The position numbers and the translations under genes were made by a program. The notes beneath the pieces are model-generated. The model saw only the letters and a program-made list of their open reading frames with translations. It did not search any database and was not told the DNA's origin. A stretch of 64,000 bases of DNA from Microbacterium imperiale. Its GTDB lineage: Bacteria; Actinomycetota; Actinomycetes; Actinomycetales; Microbacteriaceae. This document shows, piece by piece, positions 18,335 through 26,186 of the stretch (position 1 is its first letter; the number at the start of each line of letters is the position of its first letter). The stretch is taken from NCBI RefSeq assembly GCF_017876655.1, contig NZ_JAGIOK010000001.1, positions 1,116,001 through 1,180,000 on the forward strand. The letters run 5' to 3'.

Positions 18335-18688
18335 ATGAGGATCCTGGTCGTATGCGGCGCTGGTGCGTCGAGCACCTTCGTCGCACAGCGGGTTCGCCAT
18401 GCGGCGCAGGCGAGCGGCCTGGACATCACCGCCACCGCCGGAACCGAGCAGTCACTGCCGATCGATCTCGACGCGGCGGATGTCGTTCTCGTCGGACCCC
18501 AGCTCATCCCGAAGCTGGACCGGATCACCGAGGCCGCGGCTGCTCGCGGGACGCGCGTCATCCTGATGCCTCACGACATCTTCCGAGATCTCGACGGCAG
18601 CCGGACGCTCGCGCTGGTCACCGCGCCGGCCCCTCCGCACCCCCGTTCCAGCACCGACATCCCTTCAACGGAGAGGACCTCCTCATGA
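18335..18688 (+). CDS. Orphan PTS IIB component, lactose/cellobiose type
   Basis: This 117-residue protein starts MRILVVCGAGASSTFVAQRV, a IIB phosphate loop with the phosphocysteine at residue 7. The Rossmann-like core includes ADVVLVGPQLIPKLDRI, as in lactose/cellobiose IIB proteins. After about residue 97 it has a Pro/Ser/Thr-rich tail (APPHPRSSTDIPS) not usual in IIB. No lactose-type IIA or IIC lies in the window; the mannitol permease carries its own IIB. The ATG is set by the GGAGGAGG ribosome binding site and the gene ends in an ATGA overlap with HPr. A regulatory or shared-phosphoryl role is possible. Confidence 0.75.
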   Translation: MRILVVCGAGASSTFVAQRVRHAAQASGLDITATAGTEQSLPIDLDAADVVLVGPQLIPKLDRITEAAAARGTRVILMPHDIFRDLDGSRTLALVTAPAPPHPRSSTDIPSTERTSS

Positions 18689-18957
18689 GCGAGGCATCGC
18701 GCACCGTCCGCATCGGATCGTCCAACGGGCTGCACGCCCGACCTGCCAAGCTGTTCGCGCAGGCGGTCAAGCAGTCCGGCGCGAATGTCACGATCGCCAA
18801 GGGATCCGGTTCGCCGGTCAATGCGGCGAGCATCCTCGGGGTCATCGCACTCGGCGTCGAGTACGGCGACTACGTGACCCTGACAGCCGGTGGCGACAAC
18901 GCCGAGAACGTCCTCGACGAACTCGCGGATCTGCTCGCCACCGACCACGACGAGTGA
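18685..18957 (+). CDS. ptsH: HPr phosphocarrier protein
   Basis: HPr relays phosphate from EI to the sugar-specific IIA proteins. The 90-residue sequence has the active-site NGLHARPA (His17) and the regulatory-serine region SPVNAASILGVIALG (Ser49, equivalent to Ser46). The start overlaps the IIB stop (ATGA). It is followed 50 nt later by ptsI, so the general PTS enzymes are here grouped with the mannitol-specific ones. Confidence 0.95.
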   Translation: MSEASRTVRIGSSNGLHARPAKLFAQAVKQSGANVTIAKGSGSPVNAASILGVIALGVEYGDYVTLTAGGDNAENVLDELADLLATDHDE

Positions 18958-19007
18958 CGACGAACGACCACTGATACGAAATCGGACGAGACGAAGGAGA
19001 TCGAGCA

Positions 19008-20663
19008 ATGAGTGAGCTTCGCGGAGTGGGCATCGGCCTGGGTGTCGCACAGGGACCGATCGCGCGGATGGCGGAGCCGCTTCCGGCGCCGAAGGACGAG
19101 GCCTCCACCCGGAGCATCGACGAGGAGACGACGCGCGTCAAGGATGCCGTCGCCGCCGTGGCACGCGAGCTCGAGCAGCGCGGTGCGCAGGCCGGTGGAG
19201 CCGCCCGCGACGTCCTCGAGGCCCAGGCCATGATGGCCGAGGACCCGAGCCTCGAAGCCGAGGTCGCCTCGCGCCTGCAGGCCGGCAAGACCGGCGAGTT
19301 CGCCGTCTACGACGCCTTCGCCTCGTTCCGCGACACCCTCTCCGCCATGGGCGGCTACCTCGGTGAGCGCGCCGCCGACCTCGACGACGTCGCCCAGCGC
19401 GTCATCGCCCACCTGCGCGGCGTCCCCGCCCCCGGTGTGCCCGAGCCCGGCCACCCCTTCGTCCTCGTGGCCAAGGACCTCGCCCCCGCCGACACCGCCC
19501 TGCTGGACCTCGACATGGTCCTCGCGCTCGTCACCTCCGAGGGCGGCCCCACCTCGCACACCGCGATCCTCGCCCGCGAGAAGTCCATCGTCGCCGTCGT
19601 CGGCGTGACCGAGGCGGCGGGCCTCACCGACGGACAGACCGTCATCGTCGACGCCGCCAAGGGCGTCGTGACCACCGACCCCAGCGACGACGAGCTGGCT
19701 CAGGCCCAGAACCGCGCCGACGAGCGCAAGTCGGCCGCATCCGCTCCCATCACCCCGGGCGCGCTGTCGGACGGCACCGCCATCCCGCTGCTGGCCAACC
19801 TCGGCAAGCCCGAGGGCGCAGCGCAGGCCGTCGAGCTCGGCGCCGAGGGCGTCGGCCTCTTCCGCACGGAGTTCCTCTTCCTCAGCTCGTCGCAGGCGCC
19901 CACCGTCGCGCAGCAGCGCGAGGCCTATACGAAGCTCCTGCAGGCGTTCCCCGGCCAGAAGGTCGTCGTCCGAGCGCTGGATGCCGGTGCCGACAAGCCG
20001 CTCGCGTTCCTCAACGATGCGCACGAGGAGAACCCCGCTCTCGGTCTGCGCGGCCTGCGCGCGCTGCGCGCCAGCGAGGACATCCTGCGCGAGCAGCTGA
20101 CTGCGCTCGCCGAGGCCGACGCCGCCACCGAGGCCGACCTGTGGGTCATGGCGCCGATGGTGTCGACCGTCGAGGAGACCGAGTACTTCGTCTCGATCGC
20201 CCGCGAGTACGGCGTCAAGACCGCCGGCGTGATGGTGGAGGTGCCGTCCTCGGCGCTGCTGGCCGATCACGTGCTGAAGGTCGCCGACTTCGCCTCGATC
20301 GGCACCAACGACCTCACCCAGTACACCCTCGCCGCCGACCGGCTGCTCGGTTCGGTGTCGTCGTTCCAGGACCCCTGGCACCCGGCCGTGCTGCGTCTCA
20401 TCCACGAGACCGGCAAGGCGGGCCAGGCCAACGGCAAGCCCGTGGGCATCTGCGGCGAAGCCGCGGCCGACCCCCTGCTGGCCGTCGTGCTCGTGGGCCT
20501 CGGCGCCACGAGCCTGTCGATGGCGCCCACCGCGCTCGCCGACGTCCGCGCCACCCTGCTCACCCACAGCCTCGACGACGCCCGACGCATCGCCGAAGCA
20601 GCCTTGACCGCGACCGACGCGGCATCCGCCCGAGCGGCCGCCCAGCAAGCCGCCGGTATCTGA
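19008..20663 (+). CDS. ptsI: Phosphoenolpyruvate-protein phosphotransferase (enzyme I)
   Basis: EI takes phosphate from PEP and passes it to HPr. The 551 residues show the N-terminal domain beginning LRGVGIGLGVAQGPIARM, the phospho-His loop SEGGPTSHTAILA (His184) and the PEP-binding TIM-barrel half with GLFRTEFLF, DAGADKPLAF and FASIGTNDLTQY; the cysteine loop is GICGEAA. A clear AAGGAG ribosome binding site precedes the ATG. The length is slightly short of the ~570 typical of other phyla but fits actinobacterial EIs. Confidence 0.96.
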   Translation: MSELRGVGIGLGVAQGPIARMAEPLPAPKDEASTRSIDEETTRVKDAVAAVARELEQRGAQAGGAARDVLEAQAMMAEDPSLEAEVASRLQAGKTGEFAVYDAFASFRDTLSAMGGYLGERAADLDDVAQRVIAHLRGVPAPGVPEPGHPFVLVAKDLAPADTALLDLDMVLALVTSEGGPTSHTAILAREKSIVAVVGVTEAAGLTDGQTVIVDAAKGVVTTDPSDDELAQAQNRADERKSAASAPITPGALSDGTAIPLLANLGKPEGAAQAVELGAEGVGLFRTEFLFLSSSQAPTVAQQREAYTKLLQAFPGQKVVVRALDAGADKPLAFLNDAHEENPALGLRGLRALRASEDILREQLTALAEADAATEADLWVMAPMVSTVEETEYFVSIAREYGVKTAGVMVEVPSSALLADHVLKVADFASIGTNDLTQYTLAADRLLGSVSSFQDPWHPAVLRLIHETGKAGQANGKPVGICGEAAADPLLAVVLVGLGATSLSMAPTALADVRATLLTHSLDDARRIAEAALTATDAASARAAAQQAAGI

Positions 20664-20688
20664 CCCGCACCAGAAGGAGAAACCAGAA

Positions 20689-22338
20689 ATGACAACGACG
20701 TCAACAGTCGATAAGAAGACAGGAGGAGCCCGCGTCGCCGTCCAGCGATTCGGCACCTTCCTGTCGGGCATGATCATGCCCAACATCGCTGCGTTCATCG
20801 CATGGGGCTTCATCACCATGCTGTTCATCCCCGCCGGCTTCCTCGGCGCCGACAGCCCGTTCGGCATCCACTGGTACCCGGTCGCCGACATCATCGGCGG
20901 CTCGGGCAACCTCGAGGCCATCGGCTGGGAGGGCGCCATGACGGCGCTCGCCGAGAGCGACGGCACGAACGTCATGGCGTACGTCGGCCTCGTCAGCCCG
21001 ATGATCACGTACCTGCTGCCGCTGCTCATCGCCAACACCGCGGGCCGCATGGTCTACGGCGAGCGCGGTGGCGTCGTGGCGACGATCGCCACCGTCGGTG
21101 TCATCGCCGGCACGAACATCCCGATGTTCCTCGGCGCCATGATCATGGGCCCCCTGGCCGCCCTCGCGGTGAAGTACATGGACCGGATCTGGGACGGCAA
21201 GATCAAGCCGGGCTTCGAGATGCTCGTGAACAACTTCTCCGCCGGCATCCTGTCGATGATCCTCGCGGTCGTGGGCTTCTTCGCCTTCGGTCCGTTCTTC
21301 CGCGTCGTCAGCCAGGGGCTCGGCGCCGCGGTGGACTGGCTCGTCAGCCTGAACCTGCTGCCCTTCGTCTCGATCATCGTCGAGCCGGCCAAGGTGCTGT
21401 TCCTCAACAACGCGATCAACCACGGCGTCTTCACGCCGCTGGGTGTGCAGCAGAGCGAGGAGTTCGGTCGCTCGATCCTGTTCCTCATCGAGGCGAACCC
21501 CGGCCCCGGTATCGGCCTCCTGCTGGCCTTCACCTTCTTCGGTGTCGGCGCCGCCAAGGCCTCCGCTCCCGGTGCCGCGGTGATCCAGTTCGTCGGCGGC
21601 ATCCACGAGATCTACTTCCCGTACGCGCTGAGCAAGCCGATGCTCATCCTCGCCCTCATCGCCGGTGGCGCCACCGGTGTGACCACCAACATGCTGCTCG
21701 GCGGCGGTCTGGCCTTCCCGGCGGCCCCCGGAAGCATCATCGCGGTCGTCGCGGCGGCTCTGCCCGGCGGCGTCGGCAACCTGGTCGTGGTGCTGCTGTC
21801 GGTCGTCCTGGCCGCGGCCGTCACGTTCATCGTGTCGGCGGTCATCCTGCGGGCCACCCGCAAGCGCGACCTGGCCGCCGAGGGCTCGGACTTCGAGGCC
21901 GCCATCGCGCAGACCGAGGCCAACAAGGGCAAGTCGTCGGCCGCGATGGACTCGCTCCGTCGCTCCGGCGGCCGCGACGCCGAGGTGGCGACCGCCGCCG
22001 AGGAAGCCGCAGCCGGCACCGGCGCGGCCACGGCGACCAAGCAGGTGAGCAACATCGTCTTCGCGTGCGACGCCGGCATGGGCTCGTCCGCGATGGGCGC
22101 GAGCGTGCTGCGCAACAAGATCAAGAAGGCGGGCATCGAAGGTGTCACGGTCGTCAACAAGGCGATCGCCAACCTCGACAACTCGGCCGATCTGGTCATC
22201 ACGCAGAACCAGCTCACCGACCGCGCACGCCAGCGCACGCCCGACGCGATGCACGTGTCCGTGGACAACTTCATGAACTCGCCGAAGTACGACGAGGTCG
22301 TCGAGATGGTCCGCAAGCAGCACGGCGGCGACGCGTAG
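20689..22338 (+). CDS. mtlA: PTS mannitol transporter EIICB
   Basis: MtlA imports mannitol and phosphorylates it to mannitol-1-phosphate. The 549 residues contain the IIC membrane domain (about 10-370; VQRFGTFLSGMIMPNIAAFI, NNAINHGVFTPLG, GGIHEIYFPYAL), a charged linker, and a C-terminal IIB domain with the phosphocysteine loop VFACDAGMGSSAMGAS (Cys460). The IIA domain is absent from this polypeptide and is supplied by mtlF downstream. AGAAGGAG precedes the ATG. A 14-bp hairpin after the stop separates it from mtlF. Confidence 0.96.
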   Translation: MTTTSTVDKKTGGARVAVQRFGTFLSGMIMPNIAAFIAWGFITMLFIPAGFLGADSPFGIHWYPVADIIGGSGNLEAIGWEGAMTALAESDGTNVMAYVGLVSPMITYLLPLLIANTAGRMVYGERGGVVATIATVGVIAGTNIPMFLGAMIMGPLAALAVKYMDRIWDGKIKPGFEMLVNNFSAGILSMILAVVGFFAFGPFFRVVSQGLGAAVDWLVSLNLLPFVSIIVEPAKVLFLNNAINHGVFTPLGVQQSEEFGRSILFLIEANPGPGIGLLLAFTFFGVGAAKASAPGAAVIQFVGGIHEIYFPYALSKPMLILALIAGGATGVTTNMLLGGGLAFPAAPGSIIAVVAAALPGGVGNLVVVLLSVVLAAAVTFIVSAVILRATRKRDLAAEGSDFEAAIAQTEANKGKSSAAMDSLRRSGGRDAEVATAAEEAAAGTGAATATKQVSNIVFACDAGMGSSAMGASVLRNKIKKAGIEGVTVVNKAIANLDNSADLVITQNQLTDRARQRTPDAMHVSVDNFMNSPKYDEVVEMVRKQHGGDA

Positions 22339-22354
22339 GCTCGAACCCCAGACG

Positions 22355-22387
22355 CGGGGCCGGAGCGGTCCATCCGCTCCGGCCCCG
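22355..22387 (+). terminator. 14-bp perfect hairpin between mtlA and mtlF
   Basis: Positions 22355-22368 pair perfectly with 22374-22387 around a 5-nt loop. There is no T-tract. Within an operon this probably causes partial termination or protects the upstream mRNA, giving unequal mtlA and mtlF levels. Confidence 0.6.
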
Positions 22388-22425
22388 ACTCATACCCCCA
22401 GCACCACCCCTCAGAGGAGACAGAC

Positions 22426-22863
22426 ATGGCACGTGAGGTCCTGAACATCGGTCAGATCCGCATCCACTCCGGAAGCGCCACCCGCGAGGAGGCGATGCAG
22501 GAAGCGGCCGACATCCTCGAGTCCGCCGGCGCCGTGACCTCGGCCTACTTCGACGCCATGCAGCAGCGCGAGCTGACCGTCTCGACGTACATGGGGAACG
22601 AGCTGGCGATCCCCCACGGCACCAACGAGACCAAGGACGCGATCCTCGACTCGGCGCTGTCGTTCGTCCGCTACGACGGCGGCGTCGACTGGAACGGCGA
22701 GCCCGTCACCTTCGTCGTCGGCATCGCCGGCAAGGGCGACGAGCACCTCGACATCCTGTCGCAGATCGCCCTGCTCTTCTCGGAAGAGGACGACGTCGCG
22801 CGCCTCAAGGCCGCGCAGACGCCCGAAGAGCTCTTCGACCTGCTCGCCTCGGTGAACCAGTGA
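22426..22863 (+). CDS. mtlF: PTS mannitol EIIA component
   Basis: This 145-residue soluble IIA protein accepts phosphate from HPr on the histidine in [12 protein letters not shown] (His64) and passes it to the IIB domain of MtlA. The N-terminal [26 protein letters not shown] and C-terminal [21 protein letters not shown] match the mannitol/fructose IIA family. AGAGGAG precedes the ATG, and the stop overlaps the GTG of mtlD. Confidence 0.95.
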   Translation: MAREVLNIGQIRIHSGSATREEAMQEAADILESAGAVTSAYFDAMQQRELTVSTYMGNELAIPHGTNETKDAILDSALSFVRYDGGVDWNGEPVTFVVGIAGKGDEHLDILSQIALLFSEEDDVARLKAAQTPEELFDLLASVNQ

Positions 22864-24026
22864 GCACCGCGGTCCACTTCGGCGCCGGCAACATCGGCCG
22901 CGGCTTCGTCGGTCTGCTGCTGCACGAGGGCGGCTACGACCTCGTCTTCTCCGACGTCGCCGCTCCCCTCGTCGACGCGATCAACGCCGCGTCGGAGTAC
23001 ACGGTGCACGAGGTCGGCGACGGGGGCGTCGACAAGGTCGTGACCGGGTTCCGCGCCCTGAACAGCGCCGCCGACCCGCAGGCCGTCGCCGACGCCGTCG
23101 CCACCGCTGACGTGGTCACCACCGCCGTCGGCCCCACGGTGCTGAAGTTCATCGCACCGCACATCCTCGCCGGGCTCGCCCTGCGCGACCCCGCCGCCGC
23201 TCCCCTGGCGGTCATGGCGTGCGAGAACGCCATCGGCGCGACCGACCTGCTGCGCGACGAGATCCGGGCTCAGGCCGGCGACGCTTGGGAAGCCGTTTCC
23301 GGACGGGCGATCTTCGCCAACACCGCGGTCGACCGCATCGTCCCGGCGCAGCCCGCGGACGGCGGCGTCGACGTCACGGTCGAGCCCTTCTTCGAGTGGG
23401 CGATCGAGGCCGGACCGTTCGGCGACGCGCTGCCGAGCATCCCCGGCGCGCACTTCGTCGACGACCTCGAGCCCTACATCGAGCGCAAGCTGTTCACCGT
23501 CAACACCGGGCACGCCACCACCGCGTACTTCGGCGCACAGGCGGGCACCAGCACCATCGCCGAGTCGCTCGCGGTGCCCGAGATCGCCGCCGGCGTGGCC
23601 GCCGCCCTCGAGGAGACCTCGGCGCTGCTCGAGCGCAAGCACGGCCTCGACGCCGCTGAACTCGCCGAGTACCGCGCCACGATCCTCCGCCGCTTCGCGA
23701 ACCCCGAGCTGCCCGACACCGTAGGCCGCGTCGGGCGCCAGCCGCTGCGCAAGCTCTCGCGACACGAGCGCTTCATCGGACCGGCGGCGGAAGCGGCCGA
23801 GCTCGGCCTCTCCGTCGACGCCCTGGTGGCAGCGGTGGGTGCCGCGCTCGCGTTCGACGAGCCCGAGGACCCGCAGTCGGTCGAGCTGCAGGAGCGCCTG
23901 CGCACCGAGGATGCCGCGACCCTCACGGCATCCGTCACGGGTCTCGAGCCGCAGCATCCGCTGTTCGCCCGTATCGAGGCCGCCGTCACCGCACGGCAGA
24001 CGGCGCTGGGCACCGACGCCCGATGA
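22860..24026 (+). CDS. mtlD: Mannitol-1-phosphate 5-dehydrogenase
   Basis: MtlD oxidises mannitol-1-phosphate to fructose-6-phosphate with NAD. The 388-residue protein begins with [20 protein letters not shown], the NAD-binding signature of the family. It continues with [23 protein letters not shown] and the catalytic region with [18 protein letters not shown]. It is coupled by GTGA overlap to mtlF and by ATGA overlap to the next hydrolase gene, completing the pathway from mannitol to glycolysis. Confidence 0.96.
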   Translation: MSTAVHFGAGNIGRGFVGLLLHEGGYDLVFSDVAAPLVDAINAASEYTVHEVGDGGVDKVVTGFRALNSAADPQAVADAVATADVVTTAVGPTVLKFIAPHILAGLALRDPAAAPLAVMACENAIGATDLLRDEIRAQAGDAWEAVSGRAIFANTAVDRIVPAQPADGGVDVTVEPFFEWAIEAGPFGDALPSIPGAHFVDDLEPYIERKLFTVNTGHATTAYFGAQAGTSTIAESLAVPEIAAGVAAALEETSALLERKHGLDAAELAEYRATILRRFANPELPDTVGRVGRQPLRKLSRHERFIGPAAEAAELGLSVDALVAAVGAALAFDEPEDPQSVELQERLRTEDAATLTASVTGLEPQHPLFARIEAAVTARQTALGTDAR

Positions 24027-24820
24027 GCGACACGACGCCGGACTCCCCCACCTCTGCCGGTGCGGGAGTCCGGCGACGTTCGCGTGTTCGACGCGTGGTG
24101 TTCATCGCGCTGGGCGTGCTCGCCGGCCTGCTGCTCGTCGGCGTCGTCGGCATCCTGATCTGGAGTCAGGTCGGCGTCATGGCGGCGGAGCCGGGACCCC
24201 GCGACGATGTGCGCGGCGACGACCGCGTCGCCATGTCTGAGGTCGGCGGCAACGTCGTGATCGCGCCCGCTTCGGGGGCGTCGGACGTCGGGCTCGTCTT
24301 CATCCCCGGCGCCAAGGTCGAGGCGGAGGCCTACGCCGCGATCCTCGCCGGAGTCGTCGCGGACGAGAGCGTGACCGTCGTCATCACCCGCCCGTGGCTC
24401 AACCTCGCGTTCTTCGATCCGCGACCGCTCACGTCGTTCACCGACGCCGTGCCCGACGTGTCGACCTGGCTCGTCGGGGGCCACTCCCTCGGCGGCGTCC
24501 GTGCCTGCCAGCTCGCCCCCGACGCCGACGGCCTGGTGCTGTTCGCGTCGTACTGCGCGAACGACCTCTCCGAGACCGATCTGCCCGTCCTGAGCCTCTC
24601 GGGCTCGGAGGACGGCCTGACCACGCCGCAGAAGGTCGACGACAACCGCGGTCTGCTCCCGGCGGACGCCACCCTCATCGAGATCCCCGGCGCCAGCCAC
24701 GCCTCGTTCGGCGATTACGGTCCTCAAGCCGGAGACGGCACCCCGACGATCTCGGACGCCGACATGCGCGCCGACGTCACCGCTGCCCTCGCCGAGCTGG
24801 TCGCCACCCTCCCCCGCTGA
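24023..24820 (+). CDS. Membrane-anchored alpha/beta hydrolase
   Basis: The 265 residues start with a short basic cytosolic stretch and one membrane anchor (about 25-47), then an extracytoplasmic alpha/beta hydrolase domain. The nucleophile elbow is GGHSLGG, the acid is probably in SGSEDGLT, and the histidine is in [13 protein letters not shown]; this triad order is complete. The substrate is unknown. It is coupled to mtlD by ATGA overlap and so is likely co-expressed with mannitol use, but no functional link is evident. The gene ends just before a 441-nt repeat-rich stretch. Confidence 0.75.
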   Translation: MSDTTPDSPTSAGAGVRRRSRVRRVVFIALGVLAGLLLVGVVGILIWSQVGVMAAEPGPRDDVRGDDRVAMSEVGGNVVIAPASGASDVGLVFIPGAKVEAEAYAAILAGVVADESVTVVITRPWLNLAFFDPRPLTSFTDAVPDVSTWLVGGHSLGGVRACQLAPDADGLVLFASYCANDLSETDLPVLSLSGSEDGLTTPQKVDDNRGLLPADATLIEIPGASHASFGDYGPQAGDGTPTISDADMRADVTAALAELVATLPR

Positions 24821-24866
24821 CCCCGCGACGCCCGGGTGGGTGGCCCGGGCCGGCGGCGGCTCGCGG

Positions 24867-24942
24867 CAACTCCTCAAATCCGCGAGGTTTCGCGCCCGAT
24901 CTGCCGGCCTGACGGTTCGAGCCCTCGGGTCTTGAGGAGTTG
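24867..24942. repeat. AACTCCTCA-family palindromic element, copy 1
   Basis: Perfect 11-bp inverted ends (24867-24877 with 24932-24942) enclose a variable interior with a small CGCGA-GGTT-TCGCG hairpin. The core from AACTCCTCA to TGAGGAGTT is 74 nt, the same as copies 2 and 3. It shares ATCCGYGMGGYTTCGCG just inside the left end with copy 2. Confidence 0.8.
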
Positions 24943-24993
24943 GCGACGGCCCGGCCGGGGTCCGGCGCCCCAGCGGTGGGCCGCTACGGCGGA

Positions 24994-25037
24994 CCCAGCG
25001 CCCGCGACGGCCCGGCTACCGGCGGGCGGGCGCTGGG
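24994..25037. repeat. 12-bp inverted repeat between element copies 1 and 2
   Basis: CCCAGCGCCCGC (24994-25005) and GCGGGCGCTGGG (25026-25037) are perfect inverted arms around 20 nt. It is unrelated in sequence to the flanking elements and would form a strong hairpin. Confidence 0.6.
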
Positions 25038-25072
25038 CCCGCGGCAGCCGGAATCGGCGATGGCTCGGGCTG

Positions 25073-25148
25073 TAATTCCTCAGATCCGTGCGGCTTCGCG
25101 GCAGAACGGCCGGTGTGGGGGCGTCGGACGTCGGGTTATGAGGAGTTG
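25073..25148. repeat. AACTCCTCA-family palindromic element, copy 2
   Basis: The left end is AATTCCTCA (one change, compensated by a G-T pair in RNA) and the right end TGAGGAGTT. The core is again 74 nt. The interior aligns without gaps to copy 1 over the first ~17 bases and then diverges. Confidence 0.75.
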
Positions 25149-25261
25149 GCGCGGCGCAGCGGCGGAGCCACCGACGCCTCCCCAAGAGGCAGCCGCGGCG
25201 GCCCCTCCCCCGCGGGCCGTCGTGGGGGGCCCGGGCGGCCCGGCTGGCGCAGACTGCTCGC

Positions 25262-26065
25262 GTGCTTCCGACCGACTGGATGAGCGCCGACGACCTGCGG
25301 CTCGGTCGCGCGGAGCTCGCCCGCGCCCTCGGTTCCGGCCAGCTCGTGCGCGTGCGGCGCGGACGCTACCTTCCCGCAGCCACGCATCCCGACGTCCTGG
25401 CCGCCGCGCGTCTGGGATGCCGCCTCGACTGCGTCTCGCTGCTCCGCGCGGCCGGCGTCTTCGTCCTCGAGCACCGGTCGCTGCACGTCAACGCCCGCGT
25501 CGGCGCGAGCAGGCTTCCCCCGGCGCCCGACGGTGTCGTCCGGCACTGGCGCCGCGATGCCGACCCGCCGACGTCGGTCCTGTCGGACATCGTCTCGGCC
25601 TTGGCCCAGTCCTGCCGCTGTCAGGAACCCCGCGCGGCGGTCGCGACGCTCGACAGCGCGTGGCACCAGCGGATGATCGACGCCGGCGACATCGCCGAGA
25701 TCTTCCGCCGCCTGCCACGTCGCTATCGCCGGTTGCGGGCGCTGCTCGACCCGTCGGCCGAGTCCGGAGCCGAGACGCTTCTGCGCCTCATCCTCCGGGC
25801 GCTCGGATGCCGCTTCGAGACCCAGGTCGTCGTCGAGGGAGTGGGCCGCGTCGACTTCCTCGTCGAGGGATGGCTCATCATCGAGTGCGACAGCGAGGCG
25901 CACCACGCCGATTGGGCCACGCTCAAACGCGACAAGCGACGCGACCTCGCCGCCGCCGCGCAGGGGTATACGACCGTCCGCCCGCTCGCCGAGGACATTT
26001 TCCACCACCGCGACGTGCTGGCCGAACAGCTGCGAGCCGTGCTGGCCAGCCGGCCGTCGCGCTAA
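25262..26065 (+). CDS. DUF559/Vsr-like nuclease-fold protein with AbiEi-type N-terminal winged helix (paralogue 1)
   Basis: This 267-residue protein has an N-terminal winged-helix-like stretch (ADDLRLGRAELARALGSGQL, RRGRYLPA). Its C-terminal restriction-endonuclease-like core has ESGAETLLRLILRAL, GVGRVDFLVEGWLIIECDSEAHH and a basic helix, that is, the E...D...E-x-D arrangement of Vsr/DUF559 nucleases. It closely resembles the product of 43154-44035. No methyltransferase or toxin partner is adjacent. A CAGACT box ends 6 nt before the GTG, suggesting a leaderless transcript. Its TAA stop lies inside palindromic element copy 3. Catalytic activity is not proven. Confidence 0.75.
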   Translation: MLPTDWMSADDLRLGRAELARALGSGQLVRVRRGRYLPAATHPDVLAAARLGCRLDCVSLLRAAGVFVLEHRSLHVNARVGASRLPPAPDGVVRHWRRDADPPTSVLSDIVSALAQSCRCQEPRAAVATLDSAWHQRMIDAGDIAEIFRRLPRRYRRLRALLDPSAESGAETLLRLILRALGCRFETQVVVEGVGRVDFLVEGWLIIECDSEAHHADWATLKRDKRRDLAAAAQGYTTVRPLAEDIFHHRDVLAEQLRAVLASRPSR

Positions 26066-26142
26066 CTCCTCACATCCGGCAGCCCGGCGCGGCGCTACCT
26101 CGTCGAGAGAGCCGAGGGCGACCGATTCTGAGGAGTTAGCGC
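26059..26142. repeat. AACTCCTCA-family palindromic element, copy 3
   Basis: Perfect 14-bp inverted ends (26059-26072 with 26129-26142). The 74-nt core is bounded by AACTCCTCA and TGAGGAGTT. The left arm supplies the TAA stop of the nuclease-fold gene. It lies between convergent genes, so it may also end transcription. Confidence 0.8.
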
Positions 26143-26186
26143 CCCGCGCCTAGCGCCCCGCCCACCGGGCCGCCGACGGCGGGCGG

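Larger units (their letters stand above)
24821..25261. other. 441-nt gene-free stretch filled with inverted-repeat elements
   Basis: Between the hydrolase and the DUF559 gene lie two copies of the AACTCCTCA-type element (24867-24942, 25073-25148) with a third, unrelated inverted repeat between them (24994-25037). No convincing coding sequence was found. The rest is GC-rich sequence with many short GC palindromes. Confidence 0.6.

Noticed and set aside
24914..24924. GGTTCGAGCCC, similar to a tRNA T-loop, in element copy 1
   Set aside because: No acceptor, D or anticodon arm can be formed around it; it is part of the variable interior of the repeat element.
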